A stretch of DNA of 45,504 nt from an uncultured Lachnospiraceae bacterium (GCA_910587305.1 CAJUKV010000030.1:1-45504); one strand, 5' to 3'. Positions 32,501-40,731 are shown, counted from the stretch's first letter. Notes: generated by a model from the sequence alone, not told the origin. A program made the numbers and translations.

Positions 32501-33089
32501 ACAGGAGGAGCTTTGGAAAAAAGGAATTACCAACACGACGGCGGATTTTATGCTGGATGTGGAGAGCAATGAGACGGTGGTAAAGGACAACATGACGGCG
32601 GTGATCGGCGGCATGATTACCGATAAACGGATTAAGTACACCAAAAATGATAAAATTATGGCTTTTTTGCAGGTGGAGGACCTGGCAGGCAGCGTGGAGG
32701 TTATTGTCTTTCCAAGGGATTATGAGAGAAATAGTGCCAAGCTGGTGGAAGATAATAAGGTTTTTATCAAGGGCAGGGTTTCTCTGGAAGAGGATAAGGA
32801 TGGGAAACTGATTTGTGAAAAGATAACCGCATTTGATGAAATTCCAAGAAAGCTTTGGATTAAATTTAGGACCAAAGAAGATTACGATCAGGCGGAAGAA
32901 GGATTGTATGCTGCGCTTGCCGAATCCGACGGTAAGGACAGTGTGATTATTTATCTCGAGGATTTAAAGGCTATGAAAAAACTGCCGCCCAACAAAAGCG
33001 TGTGCGCGGATGAAAATCTTTCCATACAATTAAAGGAACGGTATGGGAAGGAAAACATAAAAATTGTGTGGGACGTGAAAAAAGATTGA
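29598..33089 (+). CDS. dnaE: DNA polymerase III alpha subunit, DnaE type
   Basis: A 1163-residue replicative polymerase. An N-terminal PHP domain (HLHVHTEYSLLDGS, ITDHGVMYG, ATNDVHYTY) is followed by the polymerase core with the catalytic aspartates in MPDIDIDFCFERR (about residue 404) and GRGSAAGSIVSY. Next come helix-hairpin-helix and an OB-fold (about 990-1070, KIMAFLQVEDLAGSVEVIVFPR). ATG 29598 has AGAGG five bases upstream and matches the family start; the open frame extends 168 codons further upstream through repeats, which is not protein. In Bacillota, DnaE works with PolC in lagging-strand synthesis. pfkA follows after 54 bases. Confidence 0.96.
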   Translation: MAFAHLHVHTEYSLLDGSNKIKEYVKRVKELGMDSAAITDHGVMYGVIDFYKACKAEGIKPILGCEIYVAPNSRFDKELTGGEDRYYHLVLLAENNTGYDNLMKIVSRGFTEGYYYKPRVDMELLRENHEGIIALSACLAGEVQRYIQKGLVDEAKKAALKYRDCFGEENYFLELQDHGLPEQKMVNTTLLQMSKELGIPLVATNDVHYTYAEDVKPHDILLCIQTGKKLADEDRMRYVGGQYYVKREEEMKGLFPYAWEAVENTQRIADRCNVEIEFGVTKLPHFEVPKGYDSWTYLNKLCHDGLKERYGEDENAPAGDTGQTLKERLNYELNVIKTMGYVDYFLIVWDFIRYAKQNGIMVGPGRGSAAGSIVSYALNITNIDPIKYGLLFERFLNPERVSMPDIDIDFCFERRQEVIDYVGRKYGAEKVVQIVTFGTLAAKGVIRDVGRVMDLPYAYVDSLAKMIPNELNITIDRALQINPELRKMYETDGQVKELIDMSRRLEGLPRHTSMHAAGVVICSRPAEELVPLSRGADGSVTTQFTMTTIEELGLLKMDFLGLRTLTVLRDAVALVEKDKGIHIDIDEIDFDDKKVLASIGTGRTDGVFQLESGGMKSFMKELKPQNLEDIIAGISLYRPGPMDFIPKYIRGKNNLGAITYSCPQLEPILSSTYGCIVYQEQVMQIVRDLGGYTLGRSDLVRRAMSKKKQSVMEKERANFIYGNTEEGVPGCVANGIPEKVASQIYDDMMDFAKYAFNKSHAACYAVVAYQTAFLKYYYPVEFMAALMTSVIDNPGKVAEYIMVSRNMGITILPPDINQGEGGFSVSGNSIRYALTAIKSVGRPVIEAVEKERNERGPYTNLKDFITRMADKEVNKKAIENFIKAGAFDSLPGTRKQFMSGYVQILENIVHDRKNNMAGQISLFDLVDESQKEEFDLKLPDVGEYSKEMLLAFEKEVLGIYISGHPLEEQEELWKKGITNTTADFMLDVESNETVVKDNMTAVIGGMITDKRIKYTKNDKIMAFLQVEDLAGSVEVIVFPRDYERNSAKLVEDNKVFIKGRVSLEEDKDGKLICEKITAFDEIPRKLWIKFRTKEDYDQAEEGLYAALAESDGKDSVIIYLEDLKAMKKLPPNKSVCADENLSIQLKERYGKENIKIVWDVKKD

Positions 33090-33143
33090 AAACCACGCAA
33101 AATAGAGGTAAAATAGTGAGCAAAGAAAGGATGGGACCTACTT

Positions 33144-34118
33144 ATGGCAAAAGAAATTAAAACCATTGGTGTCCTCACCAGCGGCGGTGATGCACCGGGA
33201 ATGAATGCGGCAATTCGTGCGGTAGTGCGTAAGGCAATTGGGAATGGTGTAAAGGTAAAAGGTATTAAAAAAGGGTATCAGGGCCTTTTGTATGAAGAAA
33301 TCGTAGATATGGAAAGAAAGGATGTTTCCGATACTATCCAGAAGGGCGGTACGATACTCGGGACAGCCCGCTGTCCGGAGTTCAAGCAGGAGGAGGTCCA
33401 GATAAAAGCGGCTGAGATATGCAGAAAGCATGGCATTGACGGTATTATTGTCATAGGCGGCGACGGATCATACCGCGGCGCTCAGGCACTTGCAAGGAAT
33501 GGTATTAATACCATAGGGATCCCGGGGACCATTGACCTTGATATTGCCTGTACGGATTACACCATCGGCTTTGATACGGCTGTTAATACGGCAATGGAGG
33601 CAATCGATAAGGTAAGAGATACATCTTCCTCCCATGAGCGCTGTAGTATTATAGAGGTTATGGGAAGAAATGCCGGGTATATTGCGCTGTGGTGCGGTGT
33701 GGCGAACGGCGCGGAGGACATTTTAATCCCGGAAAAATATGACTTTAATGAGCAAAATATCATTAATAATATTATTTACAACCGTAAAAAAGGAAAAACC
33801 CATCATATCATTGTGAATGCGGAGGGAATCGGACATTCCACATCCATGGCAAGAAGGATTGAAGCGGCCACCGGTATGGAGACAAGAGCCACTATTTTAG
33901 GATACATGCAAAGAGGCGGTTCGCCTACCTGTAAAGATCGTTTTTATGCTTCCATGATGGGCGCTTATGCCACGGATATTTTGTGCGAGGGTAAGTCAAA
34001 CAGAGTGGTTGGCTATAAAAACGGAGAATTTGTAGATTTTGATATTGAGGAAGCTTTGAATATGCAGAAGGCTATCTCCGAATATGAATATTTTGTCAGC
34101 AAGATGTTGTCACAGTAG
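33144..34118 (+). CDS. pfkA: ATP-dependent 6-phosphofructokinase
   Basis: A 324-residue glycolytic enzyme that phosphorylates fructose 6-phosphate to the 1,6-bisphosphate. Visible elements are GVLTSGGDAPGMNAAIR, GGDGSYRGA (ATP site; Gly-Asp-Gly favours ATP over pyrophosphate), GIPGTIDLDI (catalytic Asp), and EVMGRNAGYIAL. Length equals the bacterial PfkA norm. It follows dnaE closely in the same direction, an order common in Clostridia. Allosteric residues cannot be judged here. Confidence 0.96.
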   Translation: MAKEIKTIGVLTSGGDAPGMNAAIRAVVRKAIGNGVKVKGIKKGYQGLLYEEIVDMERKDVSDTIQKGGTILGTARCPEFKQEEVQIKAAEICRKHGIDGIIVIGGDGSYRGAQALARNGINTIGIPGTIDLDIACTDYTIGFDTAVNTAMEAIDKVRDTSSSHERCSIIEVMGRNAGYIALWCGVANGAEDILIPEKYDFNEQNIINNIIYNRKKGKTHHIIVNAEGIGHSTSMARRIEAATGMETRATILGYMQRGGSPTCKDRFYASMMGAYATDILCEGKSNRVVGYKNGEFVDFDIEEALNMQKAISEYEYFVSKMLSQ

Positions 34119-34197
34119 ATAAAACGCCGCCAGCTTTGGGAGCTGGTTTCATATAATAACGGCCAGCACGCTCCGCGAACTGTCCTTATGTTAACAA

Positions 34198-34224
34198 AAA
34201 CGCCGGTGTGTGCCGGCGTTTGTT
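34198..34224 (+). terminator. Terminator after pfkA
   Basis: AAACGCCGG and CCGGCGTTT (34198-34206 and 34213-34221), followed by a T-rich stretch; a smaller CCAGCT/AGCTGG hairpin lies at about 34130-34146. Confidence 0.8.
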
Positions 34225-34315
34225 TATGGAAGTATGACGCTAAAGCGGCGCACGGGGCGCGCGGCGAGTAGGGAGAAAATCTTCCCTGCTCGATTTGGCT
34301 TTGGATGGAGGGAAA

Positions 34316-35161
34316 ATGATTACCAGTCTGACAAATATGCGGATTAAGCAGCTTGTGGCGCTGCAGGAAAAGAGCAGAGTGCGAAATCGGGAGAGACTTT
34401 TTATAGGAGAAGGAATAAAGATGTTTGAGGAAGCGCCTGTCAGCCGGATACGGGAGGTATATTTGGGAGAAAGGCTTTGGGAACGGCTATCAGGGGGCGA
34501 CTGCCAGGAACCGGTATGGGAGAAACTGGCGGAGTGTAGGAAACAGGGGGTTTTTGTGGAGCATGTTTCGGAGGAAGTTTTGAAAAAGATCTCGGACACC
34601 CAGACGCCCCAGGGAATTTTGTTTGTGATGGAGCAGTTTTCCTATTCCTTAGAAGAACTCATAAAGGAGGCGAAGGAAAGATGGGAAAAGGGCGGTCGGC
34701 CGCCGCTGTTTCTTTTGCTGGAGGATATTCAGGATCCGGGGAATTTAGGGACAATGCTGCGGACAGGGGAAGGCGCCGGTGTGGACGGGGTTATTATGAG
34801 CAGGGGTACGGTGGATATTTATAACCCGAAAACCATTCGCTCTACCATGGGATCTTTGTACAGGGTTCCTTTTTTGTATACGGACAGCTGCGGACAGACG
34901 ATTAATATATTAAGAGAAAGCAATATTTTGGTATATGCGGCTCACTTAAAAGGAGAGAAATATTTTGATGAGATTGCATATGATGGAGGAAGCGCTTTTC
35001 TGGTGGGGAATGAAGGGAAAGGGCTAAAAGAAGAGACGGCAGACTTGGCGGACGCTTATTTAAAAATACCCATGGCGGGAAAGCTTGAATCGTTAAACGC
35101 GGCGGTGGCGGCGGCGCTTTTGCTTTACCAGGCGTCCGGATATGCAAGAAGAATGCCTTGA
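34316..35161 (+). CDS. TrmH/SpoU-family RNA 2'-O-methyltransferase
   Basis: A 281-residue methyltransferase of the knotted SPOUT class. The N-terminal substrate-binding part (about 1-100: KQLVALQEKSRVRNRERLFIGEG) is followed by the catalytic domain: LLEDIQDPGNLGTMLRTGEGAG (motif 1 with Asn and Arg), FLVGNEGKGL (motif 2) and IPMAGKLESLNAAVAAALLLY (motif 3). It uses SAM to methylate the ribose of rRNA or tRNA; the exact site is unclear (the RlmB/TsnR/YsgA groups look similar). ATG 34316 with GGAGGG is preferred to TTG 34295. Confidence 0.92.
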   Translation: MITSLTNMRIKQLVALQEKSRVRNRERLFIGEGIKMFEEAPVSRIREVYLGERLWERLSGGDCQEPVWEKLAECRKQGVFVEHVSEEVLKKISDTQTPQGILFVMEQFSYSLEELIKEAKERWEKGGRPPLFLLLEDIQDPGNLGTMLRTGEGAGVDGVIMSRGTVDIYNPKTIRSTMGSLYRVPFLYTDSCGQTINILRESNILVYAAHLKGEKYFDEIAYDGGSAFLVGNEGKGLKEETADLADAYLKIPMAGKLESLNAAVAAALLLYQASGYARRMP

Positions 35162-35190
35162 AAAAATGCCTTGGAAAACAGGCATTCTTC
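35151..35190 (+). terminator. Hairpin over the methyltransferase stop
   Basis: AGAATGCCT pairs with AGGCATTCT across about 22 bases; the 5' arm covers the last codons and TTCTTCATC follows. Confidence 0.55.
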
Positions 35191-35280
35191 ATCAGGATTT
35201 TTGATGCCGCAGAGCGGAGTCATGGGGGTTGGAAAGAAATGTCGGTGGAAATATAGATAGTTTATATGTATTTGACCCTC

Positions 35281-35335
35281 GCGGCATTCGCCAAATGTCT
35301 AAGCCAACCGTCGGTTGGCTTTAGGCAGCCGCTTG
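35281..35335. repeat. Folded intergenic element before proC
   Basis: A core stem GCCAACCG/CGGTTGGC with a one-base loop lies within a larger GCGGC/GCCGC closure and CT/AG pairs, between CCCTCGCGG and CTCGCGGG. The frame upstream of proC is open through it. It resembles a dispersed hairpin element rather than a terminator. Confidence 0.5.
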
Positions 35336-35376
35336 GCTCATTGCTCGCGGGAATAATAGAGGAAAGGAAGATTGCA

Positions 35377-36171
35377 ATGAAAATCGGGTTTATTGGGCTT
35401 GGAAATATGGCAAAGGCTATGATCGGCGGAATGCTGGCGAAAGGGGTTGCAAAGCCGGAGGAAATTCTGGGATTCGCTAAGACGGAAAAAACCAGACAAG
35501 ATGTGAAGGAAAAATATGGCATTCAAATTTTGGAGGACAATGCAGCCGTGGCAGCTTTGGCGGACGCTCTGATATTGGCGGTAAAACCCCAAATGTTCGG
35601 GGAGGTTATCAGGCAGATTAAGGATGCTGTCAGGGAAGATACGCTGGTGGTGAGTATCGCTGCCGGAAAAACCATTGTACAGATGGAAGAGTCCTTTGGA
35701 AAGAAAATTAAGCTGGTACGCTGCATGCCTAATACGCCCGCCATGGTTGGGGAAGGCTGCAGCGGCGTATGCAGAAATGAACTGGTGGAGGATAAAGAGA
35801 TGGAGCAGTGTATGGAACTGCTTGGAAGCTTTGGCATTGCCGAGGAGGTGCCGGAGCGGCTTATGGATGCGGTGGTGGGCGTAAGCGGAAGTTCGCCGGC
35901 TTTTGTGTTTATGTTTCTGGAAGCGCTTGCCGACGGCGCTGTAAAGGCCGGGATGCCCAGGGCGCAGGCATATCGTTTCGCGGCGCAGACGGTTCTTGGA
36001 AGCGCTAAGCTGATGCTTGAGACGGGTAAGCATCCGGGCGAGCTCAAAGATATGGTATGTTCTCCCGGCGGAACGACCATAGAGGGCGTAGAGGCGCTGG
36101 AGAAAAGGGGCTTTAGAAGCGCCGTAATGACAGCGGTGGACGCCTGTGTAAAAAAATCAGAAAACATGTAA
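35377..36171 (+). CDS. proC: Pyrroline-5-carboxylate reductase
   Basis: A 264-residue enzyme that reduces pyrroline-5-carboxylate to proline with NAD(P)H. The Rossmann start is MKIGFIGLGNMAKAMIGG; RCMPNTPAMVGEG and GVSGSSPAFVFMFLEALADGAVKAG are family hallmarks, and the end has SPGGTTIEGV. ATG 35377 has AAAGGAAG upstream; the frame continues upstream through a hairpin element but is not protein. Length is normal. It stands between a methyltransferase and a wall-hydrolase gene. Confidence 0.96.
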   Translation: MKIGFIGLGNMAKAMIGGMLAKGVAKPEEILGFAKTEKTRQDVKEKYGIQILEDNAAVAALADALILAVKPQMFGEVIRQIKDAVREDTLVVSIAAGKTIVQMEESFGKKIKLVRCMPNTPAMVGEGCSGVCRNELVEDKEMEQCMELLGSFGIAEEVPERLMDAVVGVSGSSPAFVFMFLEALADGAVKAGMPRAQAYRFAAQTVLGSAKLMLETGKHPGELKDMVCSPGGTTIEGVEALEKRGFRSAVMTAVDACVKKSENM

Positions 36172-36240
36172 AAAAAACGTAATAAATTTGGATGGATTTG
36201 GAATGAGAATTTAGGTAAAAATGGTTCGATTTGCGCAAAC

Positions 36241-36269
36241 TTGACAAATAATAGATGATTTGATACAAT
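36241..36269 (+). promoter_or_regulatory. Promoter of the SleB-like hydrolase gene
   Basis: TTGACA (36241-36246) and TACAAT (36264-36269), spacing 17, giving a leader of about 140 AT-rich bases. Confidence 0.75.
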
Positions 36270-36414
36270 GCTATTATCATATGCTGTAATAAATTTGTAA
36301 CATATATTATATATTTATGCATATAAATATAGAGAGCAGATATAGAAATATGTGGAAAAGCTATATGTATAAAAATGTGTATTACAAAATACAGGATATT
36401 GTGGAGGTAGCAAA

Positions 36415-37491
36415 ATGAACCGGAGAAACAGACTGCTGGCAACGGTAATATGCTTTATGGCCGTCCTGCTTTTTGCATCGGCAGGGGAATTAACCGTTCA
36501 GGCAAAAGAGGGCTATGATTTCCTCAGCGTTGGAGTGGCGGAGGTGCTAGACCCGAGCGCTTACAATTTTGACGAGGATGGAACAGAAAAAAAACGTAAG
36601 AAAAATATTGATGAAAAATTTGAAGCTGAGAAAGAGAGAATGGAACAGGAACTGACCATGGCCAACGTGCAGGATGCATTAAACATCAGGGCGGAGGCTG
36701 ACGAGGATTCCGAGAAGGTGGGGCTGCTTTATAAGGATTGCGGCGGAACCATCTTAGAGCGCAAAGACGGCTGGACGAAGTTAAGAAGCGGCAGCGTAAT
36801 CGGCTGGGCAAAGGATGAGTATCTTTTGTTTGGCGAGGACGCCAAGGACATGGCGGAGGATGTTGCAAACTGGATTGTAACATTGGATACGGATACGGTA
36901 CGGGTAAGAACGGAACCTAATGAGGACGCCGAACTGTTCGGCCTTATGGCTTACGAGGATTCCGTGGAATTTATCGACACCGTGGAGGACGGCTGGATCA
37001 GCGTCGATTATGACGGCGAGGTAGGGTACATTAAATCAGAGTATGTCAATGTGAAATTCCACATTGATGAGGCTGAGAGCATGGAGATCATCAGGGCAAG
37101 GGAGAAGGAAGCGGAAGAACGTAAGCGCAAGGAAAACCGCGGCGCAGTGGCGGCGGATGCGGACGAGACCAGACTTCTCGGAGCTTTGATTTACTGTGAA
37201 GCGGGCAACCAGTCTTATGAGGGTATGGTAGGCGTAGGCGCAGTGGTTATGAACCGTGTAAAGAGCGGCGCATATCCCAACACCATCCACTCCGTAATCT
37301 ATGCATCAGGCCAGTTTACCCCTGCTATGACAGGAAAGGTTGCAAAGGTATATGAGGGACAGGTGCCGGATGTATGTATGCAGGCGGCCCAGGCAGCCAT
37401 TAACGGGGAAACCACAGTAGGCGACGCCACCCACTTTAGACGTGCCGGCAAGAGAGAGGGATATGTTTTGGGCGCACATGTTTTTTGGTAA
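36415..37491 (+). CDS. Secreted SH3-SleB-type cell-wall hydrolase
   Basis: A 358-residue exported protein. The signal peptide is about 1-30 (LLATVICFMAVLLFASAG, cut near VQAKEG). Two bacterial SH3 repeats follow (about 80-142, ALNIRAEADEDSEKVG and VRVRTEPNEDAELFG), then a charged linker (EKEAEERKRKEN), then a Hydrolase_2 domain (about 250-358) with the catalytic Glu in IYCEAGNQSYEGMVGVGAVVMNRV. SleB proteins are lytic transglycosylases that open spore cortex, while SH3-bearing relatives act on vegetative wall; which applies here is not known. GGAGG lies before the start. Clear promoter and terminator make it a single-gene unit. Confidence 0.92.
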   Translation: MNRRNRLLATVICFMAVLLFASAGELTVQAKEGYDFLSVGVAEVLDPSAYNFDEDGTEKKRKKNIDEKFEAEKERMEQELTMANVQDALNIRAEADEDSEKVGLLYKDCGGTILERKDGWTKLRSGSVIGWAKDEYLLFGEDAKDMAEDVANWIVTLDTDTVRVRTEPNEDAELFGLMAYEDSVEFIDTVEDGWISVDYDGEVGYIKSEYVNVKFHIDEAESMEIIRAREKEAEERKRKENRGAVAADADETRLLGALIYCEAGNQSYEGMVGVGAVVMNRVKSGAYPNTIHSVIYASGQFTPAMTGKVAKVYEGQVPDVCMQAAQAAINGETTVGDATHFRRAGKREGYVLGAHVFW

Positions 37492-37528
37492 AAAATGTCA
37501 GGAAGAAAGTGAAAAAGCACTCAGCTAT

Positions 37529-37557
37529 GGCAGCCGCAGAATGCGGCTGCCGTTTTG
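37529..37557 (+). terminator. Terminator after the SleB-like hydrolase
   Basis: GGCAGCCGCA (37529-37538) and TGCGGCTGCC (37542-37551) with loop GAA and GTTTTGT after it. Confidence 0.9.
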
Positions 37558-37647
37558 TGTTGCTTACTTCCTTTTTATGTAGTAAAATGATATTTAAAAT
37601 AGACAGACGATTTTTGTTTATAATATAGGTTAATAAGGAGGGGATTT

Positions 37648-38085
37648 ATGAATTTAGTGACGATATGGCTGATTGTTTTTGTCGCCTGTATTGTGGTTGA
37701 AATTATTACAATGGGCCTTACTACCATTTGGTTCGCAGGAGGCGCGCTGTTTGCAGCGGTCAGCGCCGCTTTAGGGGCGCCGCTTTGGCTGCAGATTGCT
37801 TTGCTGGCAGTAGTATCGCTGGCGCTCTTATTTTTTACAAGGCCTATTGCAGTGAAATATTTCAATAAGGACAGGGTAAAAACGAATGTGGAGAGCCTTG
37901 TTGGGAAACAGGCAATTGTAATCAGCGAGATTGACAATTTGCAGGGCATAGGGCAGGTAACGGTAGGCGGACGGGAATGGAGCGCCAGAACTACGGTGGA
38001 CGGCATTAAATTGCCGGTAGGAAGCGTGGTTATGATACGGGCCATCAGCGGCGTGAAGCTGATGGTAGAAAAAAAGTCTATATAG
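37648..38085 (+). CDS. NfeD-family membrane protein
   Basis: A 145-residue protein with two or three helices (about 5-25, 30-50, 52-70) and a C-terminal OB-fold (about 85-145: GKQAIVISEIDNLQGIGQVTVGGREWSA), the NfeD layout. NfeD proteins pair with SPFH/stomatin-like proteins in bacterial membrane microdomains; the SPFH gene follows here after 100 bases. AAGGAGG lies before the ATG, with a TATAAT at 37619-37624. Confidence 0.9.
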   Translation: MNLVTIWLIVFVACIVVEIITMGLTTIWFAGGALFAAVSAALGAPLWLQIALLAVVSLALLFFTRPIAVKYFNKDRVKTNVESLVGKQAIVISEIDNLQGIGQVTVGGREWSARTTVDGIKLPVGSVVMIRAISGVKLMVEKKSI

Positions 38086-38185
38086 GATTGGAACTTCCAG
38101 GCAGACATGTGTTTGCCTGCGGCGGAAACAAAAAATAACAAATGGGCGGCTTTTTGTAAAGTTACCCGGAAAGAAGAGGAAAAAT

Positions 38186-39106
38186 ATGGGATATGTAGTA
38201 ATTGTTTTGCTTGTGATTTTGCTTTTTTTGCTGGCATCCTGCGTAAAGATTGTGCCTCAGGCAAATGCCTACGTTGTGGAGAGATTGGGTGCTTATCAGG
38301 GGACCTGGTCGGTGGGCCTTCATTTTAAAATGCCGATTATTGATAAGGTGGCAAAGAGGATTAATTTAAAGGAACAGGTAGTGGATTTTGCGCCTCAGCC
38401 GGTTATTACCAAGGACAATGTTACCATGCGGATTGATACGGTTGTGTTTTTCCAGATTACGGATCCTAAAATGTTTGCCTATGGCGTGGAAAATCCTATT
38501 ATGGCAATTGAAAATCTGACAGCAACCACACTGCGTAATATCATTGGCGACTTGGAGCTGGATCAGACCCTTACTTCAAGGGAAACCATTAATACAAAGA
38601 TGCGCGCTTCTCTGGATGAAGCTACGGACCCCTGGGGCATTAAGGTAAACAGGGTCGAGCTTAAGAACATTATCCCCCCTGCTGAAATCCAAAATGCCAT
38701 GGAAAGACAGATGAAAGCGGAGCGCGAGAGAAGAGAAGCGGTTACCCGTGCAGAAGGTGAAAAGAAAGCAAGCGTAACGGTTGCGGAAGGTAAAAAGGCA
38801 GCGGCAATCTTAGAGGCGGAGGCTGAAAAGCAGTCTGCAATTCTCCGTGCGGAGGCTCAGAAAGAAAAGATGATTCGGGAGGCAGAGGGTGAAGCGGAAG
38901 CTATCCTCAAGGTTCAGCAGGCTACGGCGGACGGTATCAGGATGATACGTGAGGCCGGGGCAGATGAATCCGTGCTGCGTATTAAGAGCCTGGAGGCATT
39001 TGAAAAGGCTGCGGACGGCAAGGCAACCAAGATTATTATTCCCTCTGAAATTCAGGGAATTGCAGGACTTGCGGCGTCTATTAAAGAACTGGTAAGCGAT
39101 AAATAA
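38186..39106 (+). CDS. SPFH/band 7 protein (QmcA/stomatin-like)
   Basis: A 306-residue membrane scaffold protein. Helix about 3-20, then the SPFH domain (about 25-190: NAYVVERLGAYQGTWSVGLH, DNVTMRIDTVVFFQITDP, NTKMRASLDEATDPWGIKV), then a long Ala/Glu coiled coil (190-260: AEGEKKASVTVAEGKKAA) and a short end domain. Such proteins oligomerise into membrane platforms and work with the NfeD partner encoded upstream. Its substrate proteins or lipids are unknown. Weak binding site GAGG. Confidence 0.93.
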   Translation: MGYVVIVLLVILLFLLASCVKIVPQANAYVVERLGAYQGTWSVGLHFKMPIIDKVAKRINLKEQVVDFAPQPVITKDNVTMRIDTVVFFQITDPKMFAYGVENPIMAIENLTATTLRNIIGDLELDQTLTSRETINTKMRASLDEATDPWGIKVNRVELKNIIPPAEIQNAMERQMKAERERREAVTRAEGEKKASVTVAEGKKAAAILEAEAEKQSAILRAEAQKEKMIREAEGEAEAILKVQQATADGIRMIREAGADESVLRIKSLEAFEKAADGKATKIIIPSEIQGIAGLAASIKELVSDK

Positions 39107-39139
39107 AGTAAGACGGACAGTAACTTACGGATCATCTGC

Positions 39140-39174
39140 AGGACATATTTGAGCCTGGGGCTTAAATATGTCCT
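39140..39174 (+). other. Strong hairpin in the ornithine carbamoyltransferase leader
   Basis: AGGACATATTTGAGCC pairs with GGCTTAAATATGTCCT, one mismatch, two-base loop. No T-run follows, so it may be a processed or regulatory RNA structure rather than a terminator. Confidence 0.5.
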
Positions 39175-39254
39175 GATTGTGGATAGAAACACCTTTTACT
39201 ATGGGTGGCTTTCGGGCCGCAATGGTAACAGGCGATGGAAAGGCATGGTTCTGG

Positions 39255-40241
39255 ATGAATTTAAAAGGAAGAAGTTTCTTAAAGCTTTTGGATTTTACAC
39301 CGGAGGAGATTCTTTATCTGGTGGATTTGGCGGCAGAGCTGAAAGAAAAAAAGAAAAAGAAAATTTTGACAAAGGATATGCATGAGGGCAAGAATGTTGC
39401 TCTTATCTTTGAAAAGACCAGTACCCGTACCCGCTGCTCCTTTGAGGTGGCGGCCCATGATCTTGGGATGGGAACCACATATTTAGACCCTTCCGGTTCC
39501 CAAATTGGTAAAAAAGAAAGTATTGCGGACACGGCAAGAGTGTTAGGCAGTATGTACGAGGGGATTGAATATCGGGGCTTTGAACAGGAAATTGTGGAAG
39601 AGCTGGCAAAATATGCAGGCGTTCCTGTGTGGAACGGTCTTACCAATGAATTTCACCCCACCCAAATGCTGGCGGACGTGCTGACAATAAAGGAAAAGCT
39701 TGGGCGCGTTAAGGGTGTGAAGCTGACCTATATGGGAGACGCCCGTTATAACATGGGAAATTCGCTGATGGTGGTTTGTGCGAAGCTGGGAATGCATTTT
39801 ACGGCCTGCACTACGAAGAAGTATTTTCCGGAGGAACAGTTGGTGGAGGAGTGTCGGCGGCTGGCAAAAGAATCGGGCGGTTCCATTACTCTTTCGGAGA
39901 ATGTAATGGAAGGAACGAAGGATGCGGATGTCATTTATACGGACGTGTGGGTGTCCATGGGTGAGCCGGAGGCCGTATGGGAGGAGCGGATTCGCGAGCT
40001 GTCTCCTTATCAGGTAAACGATAGGGTTATGAAAAATGCCGGAGAAAATGCAATTTTTATGCATTGCCTGCCTGCTTTCCATGATCTTAAGACGAAAATC
40101 GGAAAAGAGATGGCAGATAAATTTGGCATTCAGGAGATGGAAGTTACGGACGAAGTATTTAAGTCACCTGCGTCCGTGGTATTTGAGGAAGCGGAAAACA
40201 GAATGCATACGATTAAGGCAGTTATGGCGGCAACACTCTAA
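39255..40241 (+). CDS. argF: Ornithine carbamoyltransferase
   Basis: A 328-residue enzyme joining carbamoyl phosphate and ornithine to citrulline. Carbamoyl-phosphate binding is in EKTSTRTRCSFEVAA; HPTQMLADVLT and FMHCLPAFHD are the other hallmarks. I choose ATG 39255 (MNLKGRSFLKLLDF), the family start; the frame extends to 39177 without a better site, and the AAAGG is about ten bases upstream. No arginine deiminase or carbamate kinase gene is adjacent, so a biosynthetic role (argF) is slightly more likely than a catabolic one (arcB), but sequence alone does not settle it. Confidence 0.93.
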   Translation: MNLKGRSFLKLLDFTPEEILYLVDLAAELKEKKKKKILTKDMHEGKNVALIFEKTSTRTRCSFEVAAHDLGMGTTYLDPSGSQIGKKESIADTARVLGSMYEGIEYRGFEQEIVEELAKYAGVPVWNGLTNEFHPTQMLADVLTIKEKLGRVKGVKLTYMGDARYNMGNSLMVVCAKLGMHFTACTTKKYFPEEQLVEECRRLAKESGGSITLSENVMEGTKDADVIYTDVWVSMGEPEAVWEERIRELSPYQVNDRVMKNAGENAIFMHCLPAFHDLKTKIGKEMADKFGIQEMEVTDEVFKSPASVVFEEAENRMHTIKAVMAATL

Positions 40242-40251
40242 AACGTTTTTG

Positions 40252-40314
40252 GCACGCTAAGGAGGCCGTATTTCCGAAAGCGGACCATGTATTGGCTTGG
40301 AGCGTGTTTGAAAA
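40252..40314. repeat. Hairpin with dispersed motif, copy 3 (inverted)
   Basis: GGCACGCT near 40252 pairs with the AGCGTG arm near 40301, with further partial pairing (GGCC, CCGAAAGCGG). The 3' arm holds GAGCGTGTTTGAAAA (40300-40314), the reverse of the motif in copies 1 and 2. Confidence 0.55.
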
Positions 40315-40371
40315 TCCGGTAAAATAGTTTCACGGGAAGTCTTGCAATGAGTTTTTTGAGGACACAGGTAA

Positions 40372-40731
40372 ATGGGGCGGAAAGAAGAAAAGACGGTGCT
40401 TTGCGGCGCCAATGCGTATGAAAAAAAATATTATTTTAACCATAAGTTTGCAGGGATACCAAAATCCATCCAGGATGAACTGCATATTATCTGTGTATTG
40501 TTCACAGAAGAGATAGGCGGGATTTTTACCATTGAATTTGAAGAGGACGGCAATGTGTCCATGCGCACGGAATATGCGCCGGATGACTTCCTTTACGATG
40601 AAATCGGAAGCGGGCTTTTGGTGAATGAAGTTCGGCGCAAGAGACAGGAAATGTTCGAATCCCTGCGCATGTACTACAGGGTATTTATCCTTCATGAGGA
40701 TGTGGACGAGCTGCTTGGGGAAGATGAATAA
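40372..40731 (+). CDS. DUF6145 family protein
   Basis: A 119-residue soluble protein, in my memory the DUF6145 family of Lachnospiraceae, found beside dusB. Distinctive parts are YEKKYYFNHKFAGIPKSIQDELHI, GGIFTIEFEEDGNVSM and the acidic end ILHEDVDELLGEDE. No catalytic motif is evident. Its stop lies 91 bases before the dusB start I chose; the dusB frame overlaps its 3' end, so translational coupling is possible. Function unknown. Confidence 0.8.
   Translation: MGRKEEKTVLCGANAYEKKYYFNHKFAGIPKSIQDELHIICVLFTEEIGGIFTIEFEEDGNVSMRTEYAPDDFLYDEIGSGLLVNEVRRKRQEMFESLRMYYRVFILHEDVDELLGEDE

Noticed and set aside
35523..36167. Long reading frame antisense to proC
   Set aside because: Shadow of proC codon bias on the other strand.
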